A program made the position numbers and the translations under genes. This document shows positions 24,477-35,902 of a stretch of 64,000 bases of DNA, in pieces. The number at the start of each line of letters is the position of its first letter. Position 1 is the first letter of the stretch. Under the pieces are notes generated by a model. The model was not told the DNA's origin and made no database searches. It saw only the letters and a list, made by a program, of their open reading frames with translations. The DNA lies in contig NZ_SGWQ01000006.1 in NCBI RefSeq assembly GCF_004216555.1, positions 1-64,000 on the forward strand, read 5' to 3'. This DNA is from Herbihabitans rhizosphaerae (GTDB taxonomy: Bacteria; Actinomycetota; Actinomycetes; Mycobacteriales; Pseudonocardiaceae).

Positions 24477-25484
24477 TCACGATCGGCGATCGAACTCGTC
24501 GAGTATCCGCTCCGCCGCCAGCGTCGGGGTGAGCCGCCCGTCCCGCACCTGACTGTCCACATCGGACGCGAGCGCGCGCACGCCGGGGTGTTCGGCAAGC
24601 CGGGACAGCAGCGTCTCGCGCACCATCGTCCAGGTCCAGTCGACCTGCTGGGCGCGCCGCTTCTCCTCCAGCTCGCCGTTGGCCGACAGCGTCTCGTGGT
24701 GTTCGGTGATCTTGTCCCACACCGCGTCGAGCCCGATGTCGTTCAACCCGCTGCAGGTCAGCACCGGCACCTTCCACGTGGCGTCCGGCGCGCGCAGCAG
24801 CCGCAGCGCGCCGGCCAGCTCACGGGCGGCCTTGCGCGCGTCGGGCTCGTGCTCACCGTCGGCCTTGTTCACCGCGATCACGTCGGCCAGCTCCAGGACG
24901 CCCTTCTTGATGCCCTGCAACTGGTCGCCGGTGCGGGCCAGGGTGAGGAACAGGAAGCAGTCGACCATGTTGGCGACCGTCACCTCGGACTGGCCGACGC
25001 CGACGGTCTCCACCAGCACCACGTCGTAGCCGGCCGCCTCCATCAGCACGATCGTCTCCCGGGTGGCCCGCGCGACGCCGCCGAGCGTGCCGGACGTGGG
25101 CGACGGGCGGATGAACGCGTGCGGATCGACTGCCAGCCGCGCCATGCGGGTCTTGTCGCCGAGGATCGAGCCGCCGGTGCGGGTGGAGGACGGGTCGACG
25201 GCGAGCACGGCGACCTTGTGCCCGGCCGCCGTCAGGTTGCTGCCGAGCGCGTCGATGAAGGTCGACTTGCCCACACCCGGCACGCCGGTGATCCCGACCC
25301 GGTGCGCGCCTCCGGCCTGCGGCAGCAGCTCGACGAGCAGTTCCTGTGCCAGCGCGCGGTGGTCGGCGCGAGTGGACTCGACCAGGGTGATCGCCTTGGC
25401 GAGGATCCCTCGCTGCCCGGCGAGCACCCCCTTGGCGTACTCGGCGACGGCTATCCCGCCTCCCCGAAATTTTTCCGTCGTCAC
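24477..25484 (-). CDS. meaB: Methylmalonyl-CoA mutase-associated GTPase MeaB
   Basis: A G3E-family P-loop GTPase of about 335 residues that protects methylmalonyl-CoA mutase and gates loading of adenosylcobalamin. It carries GVPGVGKST (Walker A), VLAVDPSSTRTGGSILGDKTRM, the VETVGVGQSE switch region and NKADG. The GTG at 25484 or a TTG at 25496 could start it; the next conserved residues are IAVAEYAKGVLAG. It lies 83 bp after mutB on the same strand, the common mutB-meaB order, with a fragment of the 97-bp repeat in the gap. Confidence 0.93.
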   Translation of the reverse strand: MTTEKFRGGGIAVAEYAKGVLAGQRGILAKAITLVESTRADHRALAQELLVELLPQAGGAHRVGITGVPGVGKSTFIDALGSNLTAAGHKVAVLAVDPSSTRTGGSILGDKTRMARLAVDPHAFIRPSPTSGTLGGVARATRETIVLMEAAGYDVVLVETVGVGQSEVTVANMVDCFLFLTLARTGDQLQGIKKGVLELADVIAVNKADGEHEPDARKAARELAGALRLLRAPDATWKVPVLTCSGLNDIGLDAVWDKITEHHETLSANGELEEKRRAQQVDWTWTMVRETLLSRLAEHPGVRALASDVDSQVRDGRLTPTLAAERILDEFDRRS

Positions 25485-25504
25485 GTTGACATCCAAAGTT
25501 TCGC

Positions 25505-25563
25505 TGCGCGGGTCACCGTGGTCGGCTTGCGTCCCGTTCCCCTTAGGCGCGGTCCCAGCGTCG
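25505..25563. repeat. 97-bp dispersed repeat, partial copy C
   Basis: GCGGGTCACCGTGGTCGGCTTGCGTCCCGTTCCCCTTAGGC matches the 3' half of the repeats at 20651 and 38809, in the mutB-meaB gap. Confidence 0.55.
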
Positions 25564-25567
25564 ACAC

Positions 25568-27772
<2,205 letters not shown>

Positions 27773-27834
27773 CCTGGGATGGTACGACCGCCGCGCGCAC
27801 ACCCCCAGTCGACTGTTACCAATGCCTCACGTGC

Positions 27835-27921
27835 CGCGAGTCCCGCGCTCAGACACCCCGAGTCCCGCGCCCTGCATCGTGCACAGCGCGGGACTCACCG
27901 GTGCACAGCGCGGGACTCGCG
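27835..27921. repeat. Paired inverted array of the GCGGGACTCGCG-type repeat (two-tier hairpin)
   Basis: Four units arranged two-and-two in opposite orientation. The outer arms CGCGAGTCCCGCGC (27835-27848) and 27908-27921 are perfectly complementary over 14 bp. The inner arms GAGTCCCGCGC (27860-27870) and 27886-27896 match over 11 bp. It lies between the mutB start and the WYL gene. Confidence 0.85.
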
Positions 27922-27923
27922 AA

Positions 27924-27952
27924 ACAAGTAGGACTCGATCGGTCCTACTTGT
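27924..27952. promoter_or_regulatory. Candidate operator for the WYL regulator
   Basis: Perfect inverted repeat ACAAGTAGGAC / GTCCTACTTGT with 11-bp arms and a 7-bp spacer, ending 16 bp before the WYL ATG. Its placement suggests autoregulation; it may also touch the mutB promoter side. Confidence 0.7.
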
Positions 27953-27968
27953 GCGGCACACTCGAGGA

Positions 27969-28919
27969 ATGTCGGAAACCACGCCGGCGAGGTTGCTCCG
28001 CCTGCTGTCCCTGCTGCAGATGCACCGGGACTGGACCGGCACGGAGTTGGCCGGCCGCCTCGGCGTCACCACCAGGACCGTGCGCCGCGACGTCGACCGG
28101 CTGCGTGAACTGGGCTATCCGGTCAACGCCACCATGGGCGCGGTCGGCGGCTACCGGCTCGGCGCCGGCGCGGCCATGCCTCCGCTGCTGCTGGACGACG
28201 ACGAGGCGGTCGCGGTCGCCGTCGGCCTGCGCACCGCGGCCGGCGGCAGTGTCACCGGCGTCGAGGAGCCGTCCCTGCGCGCGCTGACCAAGCTGGAACA
28301 GGTCCTGCCGTCCCGGCTGCGGCACCGCGTTGACGCCATGGGGCGCGCGATGGTGTCGATGCGCCCGACCGGTGCGCCGACCGTGGACGCGGAGACGCTC
28401 ACCACGATCTCGGCGGCGATCCGCGCGACCGAGACGCTGCGGTTCGACTACGTGCGCCACGACGGCGGCGAGTCCCGCCGGAACGTCGAGCCGCACAAGG
28501 TCGTCTCCTGGGGCCGCAAGTGGTACCTGATCGGCTGGGACACCGCACGGACGGACTGGCGCACCTTCCGCGTGGACCGCATATCGCCGCGCACCCCGAA
28601 CGGGCCGAGGTTCGCCCACCGGGAGCCGCCGGACGGCGACGTGGTGGCCTATCTGAAGCGCACGATGGGCTTCGAGATGTGGCCCTACCGTTGCCGCGTC
28701 CGCCTCCCCGTCCCGGCGTCGGAGATCGAGGGCACCGTCGACGGCGTCGTCACGCCGATCGGCGAGCGGTCCTGTCGCGTGGAGATGCCCACCGAGTCGT
28801 TCGACATCGTGATCATGGTGCTCGGCATGCTGGACATGGACTTCACCGCCGAGTCGCCGCCGGAGTTCGTGGCGCACGTGCGGAAAATGTCGCGACGGCT
28901 CGGTGCCGCGACGAGTTGA
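27969..28919 (+). CDS. YafY/WYL-domain transcriptional regulator
   Basis: A 316-residue regulator. An N-terminal helix-turn-helix of the DeoR/HTH_11 type (GTELAGRLGVTTRTVRRDVDRL) is followed by a WYL domain (RRNVEPHKVVSWGRKWYLIGWD, with the family W-Y-L) and a C-terminal WCX region. WYL proteins sense small ligands or nucleic acids and often act as repressors or activators of nearby genes. The ATG at 27969 follows GAGGA and an 11-bp-arm palindrome. It is inserted between mutA and mutB on the opposite strand; whether it controls them is unknown. Confidence 0.88.
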   Translation: MSETTPARLLRLLSLLQMHRDWTGTELAGRLGVTTRTVRRDVDRLRELGYPVNATMGAVGGYRLGAGAAMPPLLLDDDEAVAVAVGLRTAAGGSVTGVEEPSLRALTKLEQVLPSRLRHRVDAMGRAMVSMRPTGAPTVDAETLTTISAAIRATETLRFDYVRHDGGESRRNVEPHKVVSWGRKWYLIGWDTARTDWRTFRVDRISPRTPNGPRFAHREPPDGDVVAYLKRTMGFEMWPYRCRVRLPVPASEIEGTVDGVVTPIGERSCRVEMPTESFDIVIMVLGMLDMDFTAESPPEFVAHVRKMSRRLGAATS

Positions 28920-29138
28920 ATGGTCAAGGTGGATCTCGCCGACGCCATGGAGCGCAACCTCGCCGCGCACTGCCACCTGCACCGCGCGACGCCCGGCATG
29001 ACCGTGGTGGAGACCAGCGACCTGCTGACTACGTCGGCCACGTCGACGGCGTGCCGGTCGCGTCCGGCGAGGCGTTCTTCGGCGGCGGTTCGGATGCACA
29101 TTCCCGGCCAGGGTGAGCGCGCCGTGAGAGAACGATGA
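28920..29138 (+). pseudogene. GNAT acetyltransferase remnant
   Basis: Directly after the WYL stop, one frame reads MVKVDLADAMERNLAAHCHL and PGMTVVETSDLL, the N-terminus of a GNAT-type protein. About 30 codons in, the sense shifts to another frame that gives YVGHVDGVPVASGEAFFGGG, the acetyl-CoA-fold strand region of the same family. It then returns to the first frame (VRMHIPGQGERAV) before stopping. A middle segment of roughly 90 residues and the C-terminal half are missing. This is a decayed gene with at least one deletion and a frameshift. Confidence 0.65.
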
Positions 29139-29160
29139 GAAGACTCTCATCCACGCTCGG

Positions 29161-31014
29161 TCAGGACAGGAATTCCACCGTGGAACGCAGCACGGCGAGC
29201 GCGTCGCAGCCGGTGTAGACGAACCCGTCCACGCCGGCTTGCTCCCACGCCTCATCGGGCTTGCCGGCCAGCAGCACCTTCTTCGCGCCGGCCTGCTTGA
29301 GCGCGGCGGCCACCGGCCCGGCGTAGTCCTCGTAGGACCGGTTCGACCCGCACAGACACGCCACCGTCGCCCCGCTGTCCACGAAGGACTTCGCGATGTC
29401 GTCGGGCGTCTCGGTGGGCCCGGCGTCCGGCGTCTCGATCCCGGCCGCGCCGAACAGGTTCGCCGCGAACGTCGCCCGCGCGGTGTAGAACGACGGTTTG
29501 CCAAGCGTGGCAAGGAAAACCGTCGGACGGCTGCCGGTCGACTCCAGGTGCCGGTCGGACCAGTCGCGCAGTTTCTCGAAGTCCTCGGCGTAGCGCCGCT
29601 TGGGCAGCCCGCCGCTCGGTGCGGCCGGTGCCGGCTCCCGTCGCGGCAGCTTCTCGGCGACGTTCGGGAACTCGCTCACACCGGTGATCGCGTCCGTCCT
29701 GGTGGCGATGTTGCTCGCCCGTTCGGCGGCCGTCGCGGCCAGCCGCTCCGCGACCAGCCCACTGTCCACTGTGGACACGATCCCGCCGGCCGCCTCGATC
29801 TCGGTGAACCAGGCCCAGGCCGCGCGGGCCAGATCGTCGGAAAGCTTTTCCACGTACCAGGATCCGCCTGCCGGGTCGATCACACCGGCCACCTTGGACT
29901 CTTCGAGCAGCACCGACTGGGTGTTGCGCGCGATCCGCCGGGCGAACGAGTCCGGCAGCCCGAGTGCGGCGTCGAAGGGTTGCACCGTAACGGAATCCGC
30001 GCCGCCGACGCCCGCGCCGAAGCAGGCCAGCGTGGTGCGCAGCATGTTCACCCACGGGTCGCGGCGGGTCATCATCGCCGAGGAGGTGACCGCGTGTTGT
30101 AGTTGCGGCTGCGGCGCTGCACCGGACACCTCCAGCACCCTGGCCCACAGCCGGCGCGCGGCGCGCAGCTTCGCGATCGTGAGGAACTGGTCGGCCGTCG
30201 CGGCGTAGCGGAACTCGAGCTGACCGGCCGCCTGATCGACCGACAGCCCGGCGCCGGTGAGCGCGCGCAGGTAGGCCACCGCGGTGGCCAGCGAGCAGCC
30301 GAGTTCCTGCGCGTCCGAGCCGCCCGCGTCGTGGTACGGCAGCGCGTCCACCATGATCGTGCGCAGTGACGGATAGCTCGGCGCCACCCGCGCGGCCAGC
30401 GCCGCCGCACCGTCCACATCGGACGGTTGACCGGTGGCTGCGTGCCTGCCGATCGGGTCGGCGCCGAGGTTGCCGCGCACGGCACTGGCCGGCACGCCCT
30501 TGTCGGAGTGCACAGCCAGCAGCTCGTCGGCCGCGGCGGCGAAGTCGGCACCCGCGTCCAGCGTCACCGGCGCGAGGTCGGTGTACACCTCGTGCAGCAC
30601 GTCGGCCAGCGAGCCGAGCGGCAGGCCGGCGTCGCCGAGCACGAGCCACAGCGAGGTGACGCCGTTCTCCAGGTCGGCGAGCACGGCGCGCTTGGCCGCG
30701 ACCGGATCGGGGTCGGCGTGCCGGGCGCGCACGTCCCAGCCGGTGGCCAGGTGCCCCTCGGGACGGCTGCCTCTGGTGAACGGCGGCAGGCCGGGCATGC
30801 CGGCGGGCGGCGACACGTCGTCGGAGGTGTAGAGCGGGCGCAGCGTGATGCCGTCGTAGGTGGTGCTGGCGAGCAGTTCCTCCGCGTCACCGGTGAAGTT
30901 CTCGCCCACCGCGCCGAGCTTGCGCAGCACGCCGGCCACCAGGCGCTGCCACTCGGCGCGCTCGGGCGCGGCGAACTCGGCGGCGAGGCTCAGCTCTTCC
31001 GGCGGAGTCGTCAT
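29161..31014 (-). CDS. mutA: Methylmalonyl-CoA mutase, small subunit
   Basis: A protein of about 617 residues homologous to MutB but catalytically inert, forming the heterodimer. It has the barrel-domain sequences ADQFLTIAKLRAARRLWARVLE and RIARNTQSVLLEESKVAGVIDPAGG. In its C-terminal domain the cobalamin DxHxxG motif is lost (FLATLGKPSFYTARATFA), as expected for the small subunit. ATG 31014 is used. In most actinomycetes mutA ends a few bases before mutB; here 1.4 kb separates them. A GTCCACTGTGGAC palindrome lies at 29764-29776. Confidence 0.94.
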   Translation of the reverse strand: MTTPPEELSLAAEFAAPERAEWQRLVAGVLRKLGAVGENFTGDAEELLASTTYDGITLRPLYTSDDVSPPAGMPGLPPFTRGSRPEGHLATGWDVRARHADPDPVAAKRAVLADLENGVTSLWLVLGDAGLPLGSLADVLHEVYTDLAPVTLDAGADFAAAADELLAVHSDKGVPASAVRGNLGADPIGRHAATGQPSDVDGAAALAARVAPSYPSLRTIMVDALPYHDAGGSDAQELGCSLATAVAYLRALTGAGLSVDQAAGQLEFRYAATADQFLTIAKLRAARRLWARVLEVSGAAPQPQLQHAVTSSAMMTRRDPWVNMLRTTLACFGAGVGGADSVTVQPFDAALGLPDSFARRIARNTQSVLLEESKVAGVIDPAGGSWYVEKLSDDLARAAWAWFTEIEAAGGIVSTVDSGLVAERLAATAAERASNIATRTDAITGVSEFPNVAEKLPRREPAPAAPSGGLPKRRYAEDFEKLRDWSDRHLESTGSRPTVFLATLGKPSFYTARATFAANLFGAAGIETPDAGPTETPDDIAKSFVDSGATVACLCGSNRSYEDYAGPVAAALKQAGAKKVLLAGKPDEAWEQAGVDGFVYTGCDALAVLRSTVEFLS

Positions 31015-31090
31015 GCGTCGCAATGCTACGGAAACGCCGCGTCAACGCCAGGTCACGGCCGTGTGAGGCTGCCTACTTCTGGAAAACCCA

Positions 31091-31155
31091 CGCACGAGCG
31101 CGGAACTCACCGGTGCAGAGCGCGGGACTCGCGGGTGCAGGGCGCGGGACTCGCG
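31091..31155. repeat. Three units of the GCGGGACTCGCG-type repeat
   Basis: Three direct units (GCGCGGAACTCACCGGTGCAG, GCGCGGGACTCGCGGGTGCAG, GCGCGGGACTCGCG) in the gap between the divergent mutA and kinase genes, about 70 bp before the kinase start. Confidence 0.85.
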
Positions 31156-31225
31156 CCCACGACGTGGCCGTCCAGCTCAACCGGAGTCCCGGGGACGGCG
31201 GCCTTGTCCGAGATATCGTGACACC

Positions 31226-32950
31226 GTGCCCGAAGCGTCTCCACCCGTCCCCGAGCGATTGATCGCCGGCCGGTACCGGCTGCGCACGCTGGTCGGGCAG
31301 GGCTCGATGGGCACCGTGTGGGAGGCCTACGACGAGTATCTTCACCGCCCGGTCGCGGTGAAGGAGGTGCGCTTGCCGCCCGGCGTGCCGCAGGCGGAGG
31401 CCGACGAACTGCGCGAGCGGACGCTGCGCGAGGCGCGCGCCATCGCCGTGCTGGCCCACCCCAACGTGATCACGCTGCACGACGTGGCCCGCGAGGACGG
31501 CGAGCCGTTCGTGGTCATGGAGTACATGCGCGCCCGCAGCCTGGCCGACCTGATCAAGTCGCACGGTCCGCTGGCCACCGCGCAGGCCGCGGCGATCGCC
31601 GACGCGGTGGCCGCCGCGCTGCAGGCCGCGCACCAGGCGGGCATCACGCACCGGGATGTCAAGCCAGGCAACGTGCTGGTCGGCGAGGACGGCCGGGTGA
31701 AGCTGACCGACTTCGGCATCGCGCGCAACGTCAGCGAGCGCACCATGACCCGCACCGGGATCATGCTCGGTTCGCCGGCGTTCATCGCGCCCGAGGTGGC
31801 CACCGGCGACGACGTGACACCGGCCGCCGACCTGTGGGGCCTCGGCGCGACGCTGTTCGCCGCCGTGGAGGGCCGCGCGCCCTACGACCCGGACGGCGAG
31901 GCGCTGGCGACGATCTCCGCCGTCGTGCACGGCGACATCCCGCAGCCGGAGAGCACCGGTCCGCTGCGCGAGGTGATCACCGCGCTGATGGTGAAGGACC
32001 CGAACCGGCGCATCGACCTCGCCGAGATGCGCAGGCGGATCTTCCCGCTGCTCCCCGAGCCGGACCGGCCGCTGTTCACGACGGAGGAGTTCCACGCGCC
32101 GCTGCCGGACGAGCCGGAGCACGACGAGACCGACCTGATCGACCCCGTCTCCGACGCCGAGGCGCCCGCCGCGCCGCCGACCCCGCCGCTGGCCCCGGAC
32201 CCGGGTCCGCTGCCGTTCCGCACCGCCCCGCACCGCACGACGGGCCGCCGGCGCCGCACCGCGCTCGCCCGCACGTTCGTGGTGCTCACCGCGATCGTGC
32301 TGTTCGTGATCGCCACGGCCGCCGGGTTCGCCGCGACGAGAACGCTCGGCGGCAAGGAGCTGCTGCCTCCGGCCGCGGAGACCGGCACGAACCTGCTGCC
32401 GGGGAACACCGCGCCGATCCGCGAGGCCGAGCTGCAACTGCAGCCGGCGGACGCCAGCACGCTCAAGGGCAGCCGCGGCGGCGGGTTCATGGTCACCGCG
32501 CCGAAGGACTGGGCGAAGTTCGTCGAGCAGCGCGAGAACAAGTCGCTGCTGTCCAGCGTGCGCGTGCACTTCGTGTCACCGGACGGGAAGAACGTGCTGG
32601 CGGTCGAACGGTTCCCGATGTTCTTCCCCGGCCGCACCGTGCGCCAGTACATCGACGCGCTGCGCGCCGGCGCGGGTGGGCAGGACTTCCGCACGATCGA
32701 GCCGCGCGAGTTGCCGCCGCGCTCGGCCACCGGCGAGGAGCGGCCCACACAGTTGGACTACCGCACCGCGGAGCGCGGGGCGTCGTCGAAGGACGATCAG
32801 CAGGCGTTCGCCAGGCGGACCACGTTCAGCCAGATCATCCCGCTGGACGCGGACCTCTGGGTGATCAGCCTGACCGTGCCGATCGAGGCGGAGAACAGCG
32901 GCCGCGACCTGTTCACCAAGATCGCGCCGATGTTCATGATCACTGGGTGA
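31226..32950 (+). CDS. Membrane-anchored serine/threonine protein kinase
   Basis: A 574-residue PknB-like kinase. The glycine loop is GQGSMG (24-29), with catalytic Lys46, HRDVKPGN with Asp144, DFG at 162-164, and an activation loop with TMTRTG. A Pro-rich juxtamembrane linker leads to one transmembrane helix (about 350-371) and an extracellular C-terminal domain of about 200 residues. That domain is not PASTA; it resembles the beta-rich sensor-like domains of other actinobacterial kinases. A GTG start is used. It converges with a MerR gene, and the two coding ends overlap by 11 bp. Confidence 0.9.
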   Translation: MPEASPPVPERLIAGRYRLRTLVGQGSMGTVWEAYDEYLHRPVAVKEVRLPPGVPQAEADELRERTLREARAIAVLAHPNVITLHDVAREDGEPFVVMEYMRARSLADLIKSHGPLATAQAAAIADAVAAALQAAHQAGITHRDVKPGNVLVGEDGRVKLTDFGIARNVSERTMTRTGIMLGSPAFIAPEVATGDDVTPAADLWGLGATLFAAVEGRAPYDPDGEALATISAVVHGDIPQPESTGPLREVITALMVKDPNRRIDLAEMRRRIFPLLPEPDRPLFTTEEFHAPLPDEPEHDETDLIDPVSDAEAPAAPPTPPLAPDPGPLPFRTAPHRTTGRRRRTALARTFVVLTAIVLFVIATAAGFAATRTLGGKELLPPAAETGTNLLPGNTAPIREAELQLQPADASTLKGSRGGGFMVTAPKDWAKFVEQRENKSLLSSVRVHFVSPDGKNVLAVERFPMFFPGRTVRQYIDALRAGAGGQDFRTIEPRELPPRSATGEERPTQLDYRTAERGASSKDDQQAFARRTTFSQIIPLDADLWVISLTVPIEAENSGRDLFTKIAPMFMITG

Positions 32951-33581
32951 GGCCGCGTTCCCGGAACAGGCGAGCCGAGGCGTCGACGTGCGCCATCCGC
33001 CTGATCGCGGCGAACGCCGCCTCGCCGAGAATGGTGCCGATGACCACGCCTTCGAGGATGGCCTCCAGGCCGCCGAGCTTGCTCACGTAGTCGAGATCCT
33101 CACGCGCGATCCGTTGTGCCGCATCGAAATACACGTCGAAGTGCTTGCTCAGCTCGCTGTGGCCGAGCTGGTCGAGCCCGACGAGTACGCCGGCCAGTTC
33201 GTCGCGGTGCGGGTTGCCCTGATCCACGTGCCAGCCGTGCCGCTGGACCATCTCGTCCACGGTCGCCCGCGCCTCGGCGAACGACTCACCCTCGCCTGAG
33301 GTCGTCCGGCCGATGCTCTTGGCGACCACGCCGAGCATCTCGTGCAAGGGCTCGTCGGCGGCGGTGTCGATCGCGTCGAGCACGTCGCGCACCTTGGCGA
33401 CGGGGAGTCCGCCGACGTCGATCAGCGCCCTGATCAACCGCAGTCTGCGCAGGTGACCGTCGTCGTAGCTGGCCTGGTTCGGGCCGGTCCGCTCGCCGGC
33501 GGGCAGCAGGCCCTCGCGCAGGTAGTACTTGATCGTCGGCACCGGCACGTCCGACCGGCGGCTCAGCTCCGCGATGCGCAT
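32940..33581 (-). CDS. MerR family transcriptional regulator
   Basis: A 213-residue regulator with the MerR winged helix (MRIAELSRRSDVPVPTIKYY, LREGLLPAGERTGPNQASYD), a short coiled-coil linker, and a long C-terminal domain (about 90-213) rich in acidic and hydrophobic helices. Unlike metal-sensing MerR proteins it shows no Cys cluster, so it likely senses an organic ligand. It is divergent from two membrane-protein genes, with a long palindrome between them that should be its operator. Confidence 0.88.
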   Translation of the reverse strand: MRIAELSRRSDVPVPTIKYYLREGLLPAGERTGPNQASYDDGHLRRLRLIRALIDVGGLPVAKVRDVLDAIDTAADEPLHEMLGVVAKSIGRTTSGEGESFAEARATVDEMVQRHGWHVDQGNPHRDELAGVLVGLDQLGHSELSKHFDVYFDAAQRIAREDLDYVSKLGGLEAILEGVVIGTILGEAAFAAIRRMAHVDASARLFRERGLTQ

Positions 33582-33626
33582 TCGTTCTCTTTCCGTTCGA
33601 CAAGGACCTTGCTGAAACCGTCCTCA

Positions 33627-33673
33627 GTGTGGATAGTGTAACTATCGATAGTAGATAGCACCACTATCCACAC
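33627..33673. promoter_or_regulatory. Candidate MerR operator/promoter
   Basis: Outer inverted repeat GTGTGGATAGT (33627-33637) with 33663-33673 (11 bp perfect). Inside is the 12-bp palindrome ACTATCGATAGT (33641-33652), with extra ATAG half-sites. It lies 15 bp before the 33688 gene and 46 bp before merR, and its AT-rich make-up stands out. Confidence 0.8.
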
Positions 33674-33687
33674 CTGGGAGTCCCCCG

Positions 33688-34662
33688 ATGACCACCGTTT
33701 CCGTACGGCCCGCCCTGAGACGAGCGATGGACTGGCACCGGCCGCTGATGTACTTCGCCGTACTGATGGCCGTAACCGGAGTCTTCTCGCTCGGCGGCAT
33801 GCTGTTCGACGACCGCATCCTCACCGGAGTGCCGGTGTGGCTCAAGCCGTTCAAGTTCTCCGTCTCGCTCGGCATCTACGCCGTGACCTGGGCGTGGATG
33901 ATGTCGCTTCAGCAACGCCCGCGCCGCTGGATGTGGTGGGCCGGCACGGCGATCGCCGTCCTACTCGCCGCCGGCGAGATGATCACGATCGTCACGCAGG
34001 CGGCGCGCGGCGAGCTGAGCCACTTCAACAACACCTCGGCCTTCGAGTCGAACCTGTTCACGATCATGGGCGCCTCGATCGCGATCGTGTGGGTGCTCAA
34101 CGTCGTCCAGGGTGTCGTGCTGCTGCGCGAACGCCTCGCCGCGCGGCCGTTGGCCTGGGCGATCCGACTCGGCGTGATCCTGTCGCTGGCCGGCATGGCG
34201 GTGGCGTTCTTCATGGCCGCCGGACCGACGCCCGAGCAGCAGCAACTCCTCGAGCAGGGCGTTGAGCCGGGCGCGATCGGCGGGCACGGCGTCGGTGTCG
34301 TGGACGGCGGGCCGGGCCTGCCGATCACCGGCTGGAGCACCACCGGCGGTGACCTGCGGGTGCCGCACTTCATCGGCATCCACGCCATGCAGGCGCTGCC
34401 GCTGCTGGCCGGTCTGCTCGGCCTGGCCGCCAGCCGGTGGACGCGGCTGCGTTCGGAGATCGTGCGCACCAGGTTGGTCGTGGCCGGCGCGATCGGCTAC
34501 GGCGGGTTGCTGGCGATCACCACCTGGCAGGCGTTTCGCGGGCAGTCGCTGGTGGCGCCGGACGGGCCGACGCTGATCGCGTTCGGGGTGGTCGTGGTGA
34601 TCGCCACGCTCACCGCCCTGAGCGCGCTGTCGTCCGCGGACCGCGAGGAGGTGACCCGATGA
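33688..34662 (+). CDS. Polytopic membrane protein, hypothetical
   Basis: A 324-residue membrane protein with about seven to eight hydrophobic helices. Features are [22 protein letters not shown] near the N-terminus, conserved-looking FNNTSAFES in a loop, and [19 protein letters not shown] in the C-terminal half, where histidines lie in or next to membrane helices. I recognise no named family with confidence. It starts 107 bp from the divergent MerR gene behind a palindromic promoter, so MerR control is likely. It overlaps the ABA4-like gene (ATGA). Confidence 0.75.
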   Translation: MTTVSVRPALRRAMDWHRPLMYFAVLMAVTGVFSLGGMLFDDRILTGVPVWLKPFKFSVSLGIYAVTWAWMMSLQQRPRRWMWWAGTAIAVLLAAGEMITIVTQAARGELSHFNNTSAFESNLFTIMGASIAIVWVLNVVQGVVLLRERLAARPLAWAIRLGVILSLAGMAVAFFMAAGPTPEQQQLLEQGVEPGAIGGHGVGVVDGGPGLPITGWSTTGGDLRVPHFIGIHAMQALPLLAGLLGLAASRWTRLRSEIVRTRLVVAGAIGYGGLLAITTWQAFRGQSLVAPDGPTLIAFGVVVVIATLTALSALSSADREEVTR

Positions 34663-35099
34663 GCGCGGTGTTCGACTGGTCGTTCTTCGTGACGATTCCC
34701 TTCTGGGGCTTGATGATCCTCGCTCCGACGTGGTCGTGGACGCGGCGCATCGCCGGCTCGCCGTTCATCGTGCTGCCGACACTGGTGACCTGGCTGATCG
34801 CGGCCGTGCCGGTATTCGGTCCACTGTGGACATTGGTCACCAACCCGTCGCTGACCGGGTTCCAGGAACTCCTCGCCGACCCGGCCGCGGTGACCGCGAT
34901 CTGGGCCCAGATCATCGCCTGGGACCTGTTCATCGGGCGCTGGATGTACCTGGACAGCCGCGATCGCGGCGTGCACCCGCTGATCATGGCGCCGGTACTG
35001 GTGCTGACCATCCTGCTGTCCCCGGTCGGTCTGCCGCTGTACTTCGCGATCCGTTCGCTCGTCCGGACGCCGGCGCCTCACGTAGGCTCCCCGGCGTGA
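34659..35099 (+). CDS. ABA4-like family membrane protein
   Basis: A 146-residue protein with four transmembrane helices. Pattern elements [33 protein letters not shown] and [15 protein letters not shown] match the ABA4/DUF4281 family. The plant relative ABA4 is involved in neoxanthin formation; bacterial function is unknown. It overlaps the upstream membrane gene and the downstream purine nucleoside phosphorylase start (GTGA), so it sits in an operon reading into nucleoside salvage. The internal GTCCACTGTGGAC palindrome is at 34819-34831. Confidence 0.78.
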   Translation: MSAVFDWSFFVTIPFWGLMILAPTWSWTRRIAGSPFIVLPTLVTWLIAAVPVFGPLWTLVTNPSLTGFQELLADPAAVTAIWAQIIAWDLFIGRWMYLDSRDRGVHPLIMAPVLVLTILLSPVGLPLYFAIRSLVRTPAPHVGSPA

Positions 35100-35890
35100 C
35101 GGGCGCAACGGACATCGCCGAGGCCGCTGCGGCGGAACTCGGCAAGCGGACAGGGGTCGAGAAGCACGACGTGGCGGTCGTGCTCGGATCGGGATGGCGG
35201 CCGGCCGCCGACGTGATCGGCGAGCCGGAGTCGGAAGTCGAGGCGGCCGAACTGCCGGGCTTCGCCGCCCCGACCGCGGTCGGCCACGGCGGCACGATCC
35301 GCTCGCTTTCCCTTGGTAGCAAACGGGTTCTGGTCGTACTCGGGCGCACGCACCTGTACGAGGGCAACGGCGTCGCGCAGGTCGTGCACGGCGTACGCAC
35401 CGCGGCCGCGGCCGGGTGCCGCACGGTCGTGCTGACCAACGCGGCCGGCGGGCTGCGCGACGAGTTCCAGGTCGGCCAGCCGGTGCTGATCTCCGACCAC
35501 CTGAACCTGACCGCCACCTCCCCGCTGGTCGGCGCGAACTTCGTGGACCTGCTCGACCTGTACTCCGCGAGGCTGCGCACGATCGCGCGGGAGATCGACC
35601 CGTCGCTCGCCGAGGGCGTGTACGCCGGGCTCCCCGGGCCGCACTTCGAGACGCCGGCCGAGATCCGCATGCTGCGCACGATGGGCGCAGACCTGGTCGG
35701 CATGTCCACCGTGCTGGAGGCGATCGCCGCGCGGGCGGCCGGCGTGGAGGTGTTCGGGCTGTCGTTGGTGACCAACCTGGCCGCAGGCATCACCGGCGAG
35801 CCGCTCAACCACCAGGAGGTCATCGAGGCGGGCGCGGCGGCGGCCACCCGGATGGGCTCGCTGTTGCGCGAGCTTGTCACCCGGGTGTAG
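35096..35890 (+). CDS. deoD: Purine-nucleoside phosphorylase
   Basis: A 264-residue trimeric-type purine nucleoside phosphorylase that splits inosine or guanosine with phosphate into base and ribose 1-phosphate. It shows [50 protein letters not shown] and the substrate-binding [15 protein letters not shown]. It corresponds to Rv3307 (named deoD in M. tuberculosis, although it belongs to the family-2 trimer class). GTG 35096 overlaps the ABA4-like stop. The phosphosugar mutase that could process the ribose or deoxyribose 1-phosphate product follows about 1 kb later. Confidence 0.93.
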   Translation: MTGATDIAEAAAAELGKRTGVEKHDVAVVLGSGWRPAADVIGEPESEVEAAELPGFAAPTAVGHGGTIRSLSLGSKRVLVVLGRTHLYEGNGVAQVVHGVRTAAAAGCRTVVLTNAAGGLRDEFQVGQPVLISDHLNLTATSPLVGANFVDLLDLYSARLRTIAREIDPSLAEGVYAGLPGPHFETPAEIRMLRTMGADLVGMSTVLEAIAARAAGVEVFGLSLVTNLAAGITGEPLNHQEVIEAGAAAATRMGSLLRELVTRV

Positions 35891-35902
35891 CCGCCGTCCC
35901 TG

